NCBI GenBank assembly: GCA_944472155.2
Contig: OX235273.1
Span: 84,748,793-84,812,792 of the forward strand
Length of the DNA stretch: 64,000 bases
Source of the DNA: Trichobilharzia szidati
Lineage: Eukaryota > Platyhelminthes > Trematoda > Strigeidida > Schistosomatidae
Direction: 5' to 3'
Positions 10,806-22,800 of the stretch are shown here, piece by piece. Position 1 is the stretch's first letter, and every line of letters begins with the position of its first letter. The position numbers and the translations under genes are program-made. The notes below the pieces were generated by a model. It was not told the origin of the DNA. It searched no databases and was given only the letters and a program-made list of their open reading frames with translations.

Positions 10806-12460
10806 TGTTTCAAGTCCTAGGATTTCACATCTCGTGGAGTAGTTTGTGCCGTTTTCAGATGTGAATACTTTTAACGTAAAGTACCCCTGTTCTCCTTCTA
10901 CTTTAAGTTTGCCATCTAAGCGTATACTACTGAATATGAATGAGCAGTAATCTAGGAGTGGGCGTACACAAACCTTGTACAATGGCATTTATTTTCATTC
11001 GTGTGGATGCTTATCCACTTGGAATCTGGGAGTTTGTAAAAGTATTGGAGTCAGTGGATTTAGAATAACACATTAGACATCCGTCTCCTTTTTTGTCCAC
11101 TCTATCATTCCTGTGGATGTCACAGATATTAATTATCAGCTTTGTGTCAGGTATATCATTAGTTGGCCAGGTTTCAGTTACCCGGATTAGTGTTGACCGT
11201 TTCATGTAAACCAGTCTGCAAAGGGAATTTATTTTGTTAAGGAGAGATCGAGCATTTAAGAGTATAATTTTCAGGAAATCAGGGTTGTAGGGGGATGCCT
11301 ATGTCATTTTCGGAGGGATGCTCAGGCGAGACAGTGTCAGCGTGTCTACTATTCCCTGAAGAAACTGTGCTGCGAGAGCGGCTATTGTTCGCTGCAGCCG
11401 AAAATAATGCTTTGCATATAATGGTGTATGGGATCATTATGTTGGTATCTGGAATCATTTCCCGGCATTAGAAAGTGTGTTTCACTGTCCAGGTTGCAAT
11501 TTACGGGGTCTGAGTACGCTGTTTTCAGATTGTCTTGAGCGAAGTGCGTGCTAGGTATTTTGTAGTCGCACATTTGTTGACTCATTTCGTGCGTGTACGC
11601 AGAAGGACCTTGAGCCAATCTTTACCCGTTTTACTGATTGGGCCTTACATAACTACTACTAGGGTTCGGGAATAAATTTTTGTCCTTATGATACCAGGTG
11701 TTGTCCCGTCTAGTCGCCCATACGTTTCTATTATTCACTCTGGATTCCGTTCTCAAGTTGTAAATGCCCATAGGCACATTAGAATCTCGGCTATTACGGC
11801 AGTCGTAGTTAAGTCTATCTTCTCACCCCTTAACTCTTTGTTATAAATTTGCTGAGATTTTGTAAATTCCGGTTTAATAATACTTTGATAAAGCTATTAG
11901 CATTAAATAGCGAAACATCAGTAAAAACAACATCGTTTTGTTTTCCATTCATTGGGAAATACAAAAACCTTTATTATCACGAAAACTAATATGGCATTAA
12001 CCTTTTCACCAAACAGCTATGGTTAATCAAATGAAAAAGGAACCAACTCAGTCACCTGTTATTCTGGTCACTGAGGGCACATTTCTGCTTGCCTCACCAA
12101 GTGACGCACCTATTGCCACTTGTCACAGTGAATTGTAGAGCTCACTACTACTCCACAAGCCTTGAACTGCCTTGCTACTACCATGTAACGTGGTTGGAAT
12201 TTAAAGTAAAAACTTTTTAGCAAGTAACAGTAGCATCGCTCTTACAGATTCGGTACCTAACTCTGACATATAAACTTTTACTACCCCTCACTTAAGCATC
12301 CCCAAAATTTACACATCAAGTCCAGTTTTAAAGCTTACTTCAGAATTAGAGCGATTAAAGCCGTCTGTGGAAGAGCTGAGGGCTAAGATAGGGGAAGTAA
12401 AGTGTGGTAATTCCATGTTAATTTGTCTATTGTATATATCACACAGAGAAAATGTAACAA
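10806..12460 (+). repeat. 1,655-bp direct repeat, copy 2
   Basis: Second copy of the 3606-5260 segment, with the same old-CR1 debris on the minus strand: RT C-terminus at about 10806-10988, EN fragment at 11011-11205, upstream segment at 11382-11618. On its right, sequence passes without a visible break into a PLE 3' region. On its left, it abuts the 5' end of the young CR1. Each copy is therefore native on its outer side and joined to the LINE on its inner side. Confidence 0.95.
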
Positions 12461-12775
12461 GAAGGAAGTGGAGATTGATAACGGAAGCTTTTTTATCGAA
12501 TCAACTGTAAAGACGTAACAACAATGATTCGATACCTAGTCAGGTACCTGGAAAATTCTACTACCCCTACGGCAAATAGGAGTAAACAAAGAAAACTATA
12601 AAGCTCAAGTTTCGAAGTCGTGTGATTAAAACTGAAGTGTTCATGAACAATAAATTTTGTTCGAAACGTCATCCGGTAAACAATACCGTTTCGCTGTGCG
12701 ATCTATCTAATAAAAAACTAATATAGAATTACTTACTACCACAGTGCTCAAGTTTTACACATATATTAAAGTGAG
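12461..12775 (+). pseudogene. Penelope-like element 3' terminal relic
   Basis: The first bases align with the PLE at 2914 onward (RLITEAFLSN here against RLITESWFIES there). The segment after 12600 aligns with 3300-3470: a TTCGAAACGT motif, ATCC.GGTAAA and AATACCG boxes. It includes GAAC/GTTC-type pairing upstream of GAAACGTC at 12663-12670, reminiscent of PLE hammerheads but with a degenerate core. It is not coding now. Confidence 0.6.
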
Positions 12776-12779
12776 ATAA

Positions 12780-15700
12780 GGGCGCGAATGCAGGATGTTC
12801 AGGAAATAAGGCCAATATATCTGGACTATCAGCACGTATTAGTGATATTTAGTAGCAGGTCTGTGAACTTGCACACCAGATCATCCTGACCAGAACAGTA
12901 AACCCTGACGAACTTGACACAGAATCAGTGACCAAGGCAGGCAGCCTGTTAAACTTCATCACAATAGTGGTCACCAAGAAACCAGATAATAAATTGCTTG
13001 TGACAGTTTACAATTTACCGCATAACAGGGGGATAAACAAGTTCAAGGCATATTACCTAGGGTGGTGAAAATGCCCAATTCTAAGCAAAGGAACACAGAC
13101 TGAAAAGGAGTCAGTCTGATCACTGCTACTTCACACAGTTTCAGCTCGAAACACAGACAGAAGCTAAGAGATTCGTCTGTTCGCAAAGTACCCCATCATA
13201 GGATACAACCTACAAATATATGAAAGTTAAAGTAGATAAGACAGTGGTTGAAAGGCGCGCCTACAATCACCTTACTCGGCCCAATGGGAAGAAGAAACAC
13301 ACATTGCTCAACTACCAACCAATACGGGCCCTCAAATTATGTCACACAAACTTTGATATAATATGTAGCGCAGGCCTGCAGGGGGTTAATCCACAATGCA
13401 GTAAGAAATACAATGGAACCCACGTAAGAACACAGTAAGTGCCTTCAAGCATTAGGCAGAACAATAGATTACAGGCATCACAAGGTACCAATAATTTTTT
13501 ATCCGCTACATCTCTGTCAGCGCTAACCGAACAACACATCTCAACACGCACCAATAGTGTTGGTTGCCTATTGTGAAGATAGCAGGCATAGTCTAATGCA
13601 CACACAGTTATTAATCACACTCGATGCTTTTAAATCATGGACCAGACAAAAAATCTCACCCATGTTTCCAAACTACCCAAAATCAGAACTAGTTTATCCT
13701 ATGACGGACGGAATACCACGACTCCTTTTTCACCATAAGGAGCAGATAGTAACTCGACAGGACAAAGGCGAACATGGTATTGATAATACTTGTTATACAG
13801 GGTCGTCATACCACGCGAAACCAGTGGATGCCGAACCACACTTCAGACTAATTACCGAGCTCAAATACTTCAAACATTATTTCAATTCTCAACCTCACCT
13901 AATCCCTAATAATTCTGGATCTATCCTGAACAAACTACCGATGCTCATGGCACACACTAGTATATGAACCACTCATAATTATTATTACTGAATCTTGGTG
14001 TCACTCTAATATACCAGATGAAGAGTTAAGCATCGATGGGTACACACACTTTCAATATGACAGGAGCGGTGGTAAGGTAGGAGACTGTCCTATGTACTTC
14101 TTGAACAAACTTAATGTACTGCATCTGGAAAAAAGTATATTGAATGACAAGTACGAAACCCTATGTGTCAACGAACACTTCAGAAGTGCTACGTTAATGA
14201 TAAGATGTATCTACCGAGCGCCTGGCACCTTCTGTGATTACGAGACTCAATTCGTTAATGAATTGGAACAAGTATCCTTACTTCCATACGAGTATAAGAT
14301 CATATGTGGAGACTTCAGCCTACCCGAGATCAGCTGAAACTCACTAACAAACCCAATTAAATATGACAAGCTGTTAGGCACACTGGACATTTTTGGCTGG
14401 AAACAAACAGTCACTATCCCCAGAAGAAGTGATAACGCACTAGACTTAATAATATAAGCCCTGAAGCTTTCGGGTAGCTGACACAAAATGGTACTGTGCG
14501 CACCGCGACTTCCACTGACTAGCGAAAAATAACATTAGGAACCATACTAAGGCAGACTGAGCTTTCGTAGAATCAATGTTAAGATCCTCTGAATGATGGC
14601 CTCTTGAGAGCTCTGAGTATCTTCTACCAGAACTCAGACACATGTTTAGATGCTACCATTCTACTCCAAACATTAGAAGTCTACCTAAAGAGAAGGTTAT
14701 TTATAAAACTGAAGGATCGCACAAAACTGAGAAGACCCTCGACAAGTTACTTCGAGTGCCAAGATTTTGGTGTACTAGGGCCAATACTTAAAGCTCTTAG
14801 CTATATGTCACAAGCTCAACATTTGTGTATGAGAAACGAGCAACGCACCACATTATTCAGCCCTGCGATTGAATTGAAAAAAATCCCAGCATTTCTCTCC
14901 ACATCGGCAAAAGTAGGCTATACAGAGGCTCCGCAGACATGTGTGAATTATTTAACAGCAAGTTTGCAGCTAACTGCCTTAACCCTACATTCCCTTTACT
15001 CGGTATACAACCCACTGATATGAAGCTACTTCTCTCTCTTCACATACCAAAACACATTAATACCCATGAGTTCACTTATGCTAACATTGACCAAGCTCTA
15101 GAACCCTCAAAATCTCCAGTGGTTTTCGCACTGACGCCATCCTAACATATTTCTAAATATGGTATTCCTGACATTTTCAGGTTTACAATTTAAAATCTTT
15201 GAGATGCCTTTAGAAAATCAAGACTACCTACATAGAGAGAAAATGACATTCATTATAGCAAAACACAAATGATGCGCGAAAACAGAAATCAACAACTACA
15301 GGCCAATCAGTGTCACAACTGTAGCATCTAGAATTATGGAGAGACTATTTAAGGATAACGTCCCGAAAAATATGCTTAGCTACAATATTGTAAGTCCCGA
15401 CCAACATGGACTCCTTAAATCCAGATCATGTTTAACATGCCACCTGGATTTCTTTAATTTTTTGACCGACATTCGTGACAGATGACAACCAGGGCTTGTC
15501 ATCTACTTTGATATCTCTAAGGCATTTGATCGAGTCGATCATTCGCTGCTGAAACACCAGATAGATTCCTCGGGAACACGCGATCCACTATTAGGACGGC
15601 TTATATTGCTTTTTAACAAAAGGTCCCAAACGGTTTGATCAGGGTTTGTGAATTCCAAACCTAGCCCAATCACTTCTGGTGTAGTTGAAGGTAGCGACGT

Positions 15701-17520
15701 AGGGCCCCTCCTATTTGCGCTTTGTATCGACGACAAATGCGCTCCTTTCTCATACGATAAACAATTCATCTTTGTAGATGACTTAAAAGTAGCTTATACA
15801 TTCCAGTGTAATGATCTAAAGTAATTTTCGAATATTGTATAGAATGAATAAGTTAAGGCGACTACGTGAACATTTCTATGAGATCCAAAATTCGGTGTGA
15901 ATAAATGTAGTTGTATTTGCTTCAGGCCACCCCTATTCTACATACGATTAACGCCCTAACCGGAGAATTTGTCCAGAATCCAAAGTGTCGTTGACTTGGG
16001 TTTCAGGTACTCCAGCGAACTAACATTTTCTGAGCAAGTGGCATCCGAAACTCCAAAGTTGAAGATGCTTTTAGGATTCATACTTAGGAACTTTCACGAC
16101 GATGAAGCCAAGCTCATTCCATGCGAATCCCACTACTAGAATACTGTCTGTCTATTATTAGCAGCGCTCGCATATGTGACAAGCTGAGAATGGTACATGC
16201 CCAAGGACATTTGGCGTCCAAATCACTTGGATATCATTGTGAGAAAGACTATATTTGATGGTACATGACTATAAATCTTAACCCAATCCAGACGAGGCGA
16301 CTTATTATAATTCTTATATTTTTCTTTAAGTTCCTACACAAAATACCATTCTTAGACAGTAAGGACATACAATTCTCACCAGAAGGCTCTTATGATTTGC
16401 GTAACTAAACATGCACAGGGACAACAGAAGCTTTCATGGCATAATTTTTTAAAAGCTTCTTCTCGGTGATATATTATAAGATATAGAACTGTTTACCCGT
16501 AGAAACCAGAGCCTGCACCCTGGGAATAAAACAACAACAATATCTGAAAGAACGTGTAAATTTCCGTCATTTACTCCGCACAAAAGATAAAAAGACTGGC
16601 TGCGTGGATGAGTAAAAAGGCTAAAAGAATATCAGTATATACGTTCACTAGACAGCAATGCACACTACACATATATATGAACACGTGGATGTGCAGACAT
16701 TAAAGTTCTATTTATGTCTATATGCTTCTTTTTTCTGGTGCTTCCCTGCTTGTCAGTCCCCTTCTATTTGCTTTATAGTGGAAGTTGCACAGTTTCACAG
16801 TAAGATGCAGTTAAATGGGACTTGAAGCCACTAACATATGCCACACCATCCTTCAAGCTGTTAGGCCGTAGCAACTTAACATCCTCAAAAACTCTCGAAC
16901 CATCCCAACAAGACGCCGTATAACTTCATATGCGAGTAATATCAGTTGCCTAAAATGAAGATTCAACTGGTGTACAAGTATTTTTCTACATCTTAATCAG
17001 CTTACGAGTACTGAATACCTTGCAGCCGAAAATGGCAGTAATGGCCGGCTTCGGTGAACCCCTGTCCTTCTGGTGCAGTAAAACATGTATACCTGACCAT
17101 GACCGATATTCTTCTGCATACAGTACGATTCACTTCTGATAGCACACCGTGATTATACTGCTGAGAAATTGATGCGAATACACTACTTACCTTAAACTGA
17201 CAAACTTCCTAACTATAAATCAAGAATACGGAAAAGTTATACTGGAGAATCGACTTCAAGCTCTATTTTTGCCAGACTATCTGTGATCCATCCAACACAT
17301 ACTTGGGAATTTTGTTAATGCGAAAGCAATATTTCTATATTTCCTTATGTGCTGCATTAACTGACCAATTAGCTGTGTGCCACCACAAACTGAAGTCAAG
17401 GAGGGCAGCAGCGATATAAAGTCTCAATGAGCCAAATTTATGTCATTTAAATTATACTTACCCATGATTACACAGTCGATATGCTCCTTCATAGACAGAA
17501 ATAAATATATTACTATTGTT
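12780..17520 (+). pseudogene. Decayed CR1-type LINE, + orientation
   Basis: A nearly full-length but heavily mutated CR1 copy. An ORF1 relic at about 12885-13440 reads NPDELDTESVTKAGSLLNFI and LVTVYNLPHNRGINKF, alignable with the young ORF1 around YNVPDSLPLKTV. Endonuclease pieces at 13976-14337 include IITESW and IICGDFSLPEIS (Asn replaced by Ser). RT pieces lie at 15260-15800 and include FVDDLKVAY at 15771-15797 in place of YADD. C-terminal pieces lie at about 16390-16560. The 3' UTR of the young element is recognisable in opposite orientation near 17240-17350, so the relic probably ends near 17.5 kb. Many stops and frameshifts rule out function. Confidence 0.7.
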
Positions 17521-18985
17521 AGGCCTCGCTACGCTGTAATGATGAGCTGGTCTGAAATTTGACCAGGTATACTGATGTCGTGTTCGACCTCAGACCTTGA
17601 GGTTTGAAACTTTGGACGACTCAATTGTGTTGAAGGTGATTTACTTTTCCGAGAGATCAGGTTGGCCGTGACACGACGATATCTTTCCATCCTTTAAGGA
17701 TGATAAGTTGTGTACTTTGTCTTACTTTCAGAGAGGGACGACACCGAGCCATGTACCGCTGGTGGTGGTTGTGGCTCCTTACTATCCACTAACGCCATGG
17801 GTGTGGTCAAACCTTAACAGCTGGTGGCTTGTGCGTCGACAGTTTCCGCTGGTCTCCGAGACCTTTTACGCCTTTGCCATTCGAAAGCTCTTGGTGTATT
17901 GTAGTTAGAGCTCTTTGATAATGTTTCACCAAGCGTACTTAATTTTTGGGTGACGTCAACAGTTAATCAGTTTCCGAGCACTGGTGGCTTTTCTCCTATG
18001 CTGAGGGGCTTTTGCTAAGCAGTGTTCTGCCATGCTACAAAACCTTTACACGACCAGGGTGCGAAAGGCCCGCAGTAACGCGCGTATTCTGCAGTACCAG
18101 GTCAAACAAACAGCGAAATTATTTGTGATAGATTCTACCAATCTTAAATGGAGATAAGTCGAGAGTATAGCTCGTGATGTCTAAATATTATTTTCGATCA
18201 CTTTGAGTCTAGCTGTCTGAAAGAAATTTAAGGAACTGATTTCGCTAGCGTTAAGCTGTACTATTCCAGCCTTTTTACAAGTACTATGTCTAATTACTTG
18301 ATCAATCAGTGCTCCACCTGAGTCGTAAGTGTTGATAACAACACGCCTTTCTGAAAGACGCAGTTACCTAGGGATATGCTTTGGTGAGCAGTATATTTAA
18401 ATATAGTGGAACGTTGACATTATTTGGGGAAATGATTTTTGAACTTATCTGTCTGGCGTGGCTGAACTATTGACTCAGAATCGATGTGGACAATAAAAGG
18501 AAAGGCATGAAATAGCGTCTGAGAGTGTCCATGTGGGTACTCGATAAAACAAAGTCTAAGATATAAACTATTTTCAGGTGGCCTAGACGTTTATCTGGGT
18601 AATCCTAGGTGGATTCCGTTTGGTCTATTATTTTAACCTTGTGTTTGTTTTGCTGCACCAAAAAACCTGCAAACAGCCGCCACTAACAAATAACTCAGCA
18701 TTATTCCCCATGAAAAACCATCGACGCTGTTCCGAATATTCACTTCACTTCATCTCTAATTTACCACAGATTCATTTAGCAACTATAGCTTTTGTTTGAT
18801 TTTCTGCGTCCAGCCGCTGTTAAACGATTGAACAGTAATGTTACTCATCGCACAGTACATGAAAGGCACCAGTCAACGAGCATCGTGTGCTTTGTGACGC
18901 ATAATAAGACCATTTGAATTGGCATTTATTAGGCAAGCTAATGGGTTGCTCGCGGAAGCATCGACGATATTACAGTTTGTAAGAG
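17521..18985. other. Unassigned sequence
   Basis: Less AT-rich than its neighbours but with no convincing coding frame. The 66-residue frame at 17708-17908 has no recognised domain. It could be part of another old repeat. Confidence 0.3.
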
Positions 18986-18988
18986 TAG

Positions 18989-20187
18989 TTGGAAATGGGC
19001 GTGAGTGTCATTGTCAGAGAACCAGATACAGTGGTTCCAGTAACTGGATTTAAAGGTGATAGATGTTTAGATTATCAGCATAGTTGCAGAAGAACGAAAA
19101 TTTCTGTGGATAACTGCAAGCAACAGTGGATAATAACTTCAGTGGAGACATCCAAATTTCAATGGGTGATGTGAATGCTAAACTGGCGGCAGATAATATA
19201 GGAAGAAAAGTCATCAAGCGTAGGAAGCCTGTTATTGAGATGAATGAGGTCAGTGAACTCTTTGCAGACTTCGGCACTTTCTATGATCGAAAACAACGTG
19301 TACAAGCAGGATTACATCAAGGTGAAGGCATCGATTTCACCCAACCGTCACATCAAAATCAGATAGCCTTCATCTCAACTCTGTTCAAGAAAGCGGAGGT
19401 GAGGTTTATCTGCGGCAAAATCGATAAGAACGGTAGATATAGGCTCTTACCATTATCTGAAATAGGGAAAATTTCAAGGCCAAAATAAAATCTTCAAGAG
19501 CAGATAGAAACATCTCAATTAAAGATCAGAGAAAAATGAAGGACAAAGCTGCCACAGACACTCTCACTGCAGGCATCACAGCCAAGTCAGTAAGGTTACG
19601 TAGTGTCAACGTGGAAACTTGCATAGAAGGATACTGAAATGCCGTGAAAGTGATTTTTAAGAAAAGGGGTATCACAGTTTTCGGGAAGCACAAAGAGGCA
19701 AGACAAAGACTGGTTTTGCAACCGGAAACTTAGAGATGAGAGGGGGAATACGAAACAGAATGATCCAGATATGGACAACGGAAGGGGACGCTCAATTCAA
19801 TCTACAAGGCAATGAATAAAGACATGAAGAGTCCAAAGAAAGACAAAAGGCAGTTCACCTATACACTGAAAAGTCAATTCGAAAAGGCTGCAGGTAAAAG
19901 GAACCAAAGGACACTATATCAAATCATTAGGGCACCATCGGAAACCAGGTTCACACAGATCAGCCTGAAGAAAGATGGTGAAGGGAACCATGTTAATAAA
20001 GAGGAAAAACAGAAGAAAAAATTAGCTTGTCGCTCCAAATGGCTTATGAAGCAGTCGCTAAATGCAGCTCGCGCAAGAGTACCACGAACAATCACAGAAC
20101 TGAATGTGAATAGGTGACTCGGGTTGTGAAAACAATCATAGTGAAAGTAGAGTTAAAGATAGAGTACAAAGATTTCGGGAGCCAACA
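18989..20187 (+). pseudogene. RTE-type LINE relic, 5' part (endonuclease region)
   Basis: The frame at 19126-19488 reads ISMGDVNAKLAADNIGRK, then MNEVSELFADFGTF and HQNQIAFIS, the pattern of the RTE-clade APE endonuclease (GD.NAK, NE...L.DF, NQIDHI). The frame at 19812-20117 has KRQFTYTLKSQFEKAAGKRN and RTLYQI, matching the linker between EN and RT in RTE proteins. Several stops and shifts are present. The element breaks off at about 20190 after RTITELNVN and resumes at about 22036. Confidence 0.75.
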
Positions 20188-20207
20188 ATGAGTGTCAGAG
20201 GAGTGCC

Positions 20208-20400
20208 TGCGTCTGTGGCACAGTGGTTAGGACTCTCGCCGACCATGCACATGGTCCGGGGTTCGATCCCCTGCCGACGCACACCCGATATCTATGGTCG
20301 GCCTGTAAAATTTGGGCTACCGACATCCATGCTGAAAATTCCATACTTGTACCAAAAATACGGTGTGGCATCAAGCTGTAATCAAAAATAAAAAAAATTT
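20208..20400 (+). mobile_element. tRNA-derived SINE, family T, copy 1
   Basis: The first 74 bases (20208-20281) are tRNA-like. The 5' TGCGTCTG faces the 3' CCGACGCA as an acceptor stem. The A box is TGGCACAGTGG at 20216 and the B box is GGTTCGATCCC at 20260. The anticodon arm is a GACCA/TGGTC stem with a loop of unusual size, so it is not a normal tRNA gene. A body (GATATCTATGGTC, AAATTTGGGCTACCGA) and an A-rich tail follow. The same unit occurs at 62994. Transcription is probably by RNA polymerase III from the internal boxes. Confidence 0.85.
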
Positions 20401-20404
20401 TCAG

Positions 20405-21965
20405 TTTGTCACATACTGCTTCTAACCCGTTGTGGTTAAAATATTTGTCCAGCAGAGATGAGCAGACTTTCGGGATAGAACTGTTTCTAACTTCAGCTGG
20501 AAGGCGGTACCGAATAGGACGATATTTCACAGTGAAGGAATCGGATCTGTATGTCATACGATGGCGGGACACTTTAAAAGATGGAGATATATTTCTGGGG
20601 TTATATTTCTCAGGTGAACTAAAAGTAAAGTAATTGTGGGGGAAATATACAAGCCCTTTAGCAATCCGTTGTCGTCTGATCCATAAGGGTTCCAAGTCGA
20701 ATATGTTACATTTGTCACAGTAAGAAATGCAAATATTTTCACCTACTATACGTTGAGTAAACGCCATTTGTGGACTTTATAATTCGCACCTGTCTTTTAC
20801 GGAGACCCTGTCTATGACAGGGGGACAAAATTCAAGTACAGCATAATTTTAGATTCGCACGTCTTAAAGTTTTGGAATAAAAACACAAACAGCCTTTTAA
20901 CTTTTGATACTTGTAATTTAACATCTTCTATGAGGTCAAATTCTGGGTAGCATCTCAAACCCAAATCTGTTGTAAGCGGCAGACGAGGAATATGAATGTT
21001 GGTAGGGAGGAGGAAAGTTCAGATGAAATGTCTTTGGAGCATAGCGCACCACATTTTTAGACGTTAAGCTTCATTTTCCACTTGTTACACCATAGATGGA
21101 CGCTATCAATATCATCATGAATCCTACCATATATATATGATACATCATTTCTGAGTGAAGGATACACTATTTTGATATCATCAGCAAACAGAAAAGGTCT
21201 GTCGTGTTTAATAACGTCACAAATGTCATTGAAATATAACAGGAATAACAGTGGACCTAGGACACTACCTTGTATAATTCCACTTGTTATCCGAACGGGG
21301 TTGGATGTGTGGGGGCCTAACCTGACCACTTGCATTCGATTGCCTAGAAACGAACTGAGCCAGTTTAACAATGAACCTTGGATTTCATAACACTGGACTT
21401 TTGATATTAACAGTCAATGACTTGCGGTGTCAAAATCTTTACTAAGATCTAAGTATATAATAACTGTGATCACACCAGAGTCTTTAGGTTGTGATACATG
21501 ATCGCAAAATTGTAAATGGTATGTCGTGCAAGAACGTGACTTCATGAAACCATGTTTATAAGGAGTGATAAGTTTCTCTTGAGAGAGGAAGTCAATAATG
21601 GTACTTTGCACAATGTTTTCCAGAACCCTTGAAATAACGGAAGTTAATGGGTCTGTAACTCATGACAGTTGAACGGGAGCCTGGATTATACCTAGGAGTA
21701 ATGTGCGTGGTTTTCCATGCATCTGGGTATGTCCTAGTTGACAGAGAGGTAGAGAACACTTTAAGAAAAAGAACGGAAATGTCATCACCACCGTATTTTG
21801 AAAGAAGTTGAGGGGATCATATCGGGAACAGGGTTGTTTGAACTTTTAAGAGAAGCGATAGCCTTCTTAATATTACCTAAAGAAGAGCTGATCTTTTCTA
21901 AAGATTTTGTGAACGTAGGAGGAATAGAGGTTGTGGCAGCGTATTATCATTGTTGGTATAGGACT
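20405..21965 (-). pseudogene. 5'-truncated CR1-type LINE
   Basis: On the minus strand, RT pieces run from the thumb-side N-terminal region (near 21960, FTKSLEKISSSLGNIKKAIA). They pass through YLDLSKDFD (21414-21611), GIIQGSVLGPLLF and FADDIKIVY (21057-21371), and end in the C-terminal domain (RLPAEVRN, 20405-20767). The order is CR1-like, and frameshifts separate the blocks. Its 3' end is fused to the family-T SINE with no 3' UTR visible. It sits inside the RTE relic. Confidence 0.8.
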
Positions 21966-22035
21966 GTGAGAAGTAGGAGTTTAGAAGCTCACGTTACTTG
22001 CAACTCACCCATAGGTACCACTAACAACCACAGGA

Positions 22036-22800
22036 ATGTCGGTTAACAACACGCTTCAGACGAAAGCGGAAATCTTGAATGCCATAAAGCTGCTGGAAAT
22101 CGAGAAGGTAACATGGTCGAACGAATTTCTTCCGAAAGCACTGAAAACTGATCCAGAGTGGTCAGCGGTTATGCTTACACCACTGCAGAAAAAAGTTTGA
22201 GTGGAAGGAAAGCGACTAGGACTTTGCAAGTACTGGTGCGCAGTCGGGCTGCTGACCACGCTAAGCAAAATATTAAGTCATGTCATCCCAGGGGGTAGAA
22301 AATATGCACTGAGTGCAGAACACCAACGGAACAACCTAGGTTCAAGAAAAGCAAATAATGTAATGATCGAATTGCAGCTCTAGTTGTCATCATTCCGACG
22401 AGACAGGTTGGCAGTTAACCATTCACTCCAAGTTCATCCATCCTGAAAGGCCTTAGATGGTTTTGACTGCGAAGTGATTTGGAAACTGCTGAAACACTAC
22501 GGACTGCAGTGGCGCGAAGCTTTATGAGTTCAATTCAGCAGCTATATGATGATGCCATGCTTCAGGTGATTCACAGCGTAAATTTTAGCAAGTGATTGAA
22601 GCGAAGACAGGAGTATGACAAGATTGCCCACTGTCATCAGTGATATTTCTGATTGTGGTAAGCTGAATCATATGGCACACCGTCGGGAGAAAGAAGACTA
22701 ACACACAGGGTCGAGAAGAAAACTCTTCTATATTTGGACTTCGTGGGTGATTTATTTCAACAGCCTAGATATGTAGTCTCCTGCATTTGTTGGTGAACAA
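22036..22800 (+). pseudogene. RTE-type LINE relic, 3' part (RT region)
   Basis: It resumes the interrupted RTE copy: TKAEILNAIKLLE and LPKALKTDPE, then GLCKYW, LLTTLSKILSHVI, KYALSAEHQ, and finally LDFVGDLF at about 22735 where a FADD-type active site is expected. Stops and small indels throughout show decay. Together with 18989-20187 it is one copy split by about 1.85 kb of later insertions. Confidence 0.72.

Noticed and set aside
3606..12460. The two 1,655-bp repeats as LTRs of an LTR retrotransposon
   Set aside because: The repeats contain LINE debris, do not begin TG and end CA, and enclose a LINE with its own tail and no protease, integrase or RNase H.
12632..12670. Active hammerhead in the PLE terminus
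   Set aside because: GAAACGTC and a stem II pairing exist, but no CUGANGA lies in register before the stem.
20208..20281. Functional tRNA gene
   Set aside because: Abnormal anticodon arm, and the same 74-base head with the same 3' body and A-rich tail recurs at 62994, which marks a SINE.
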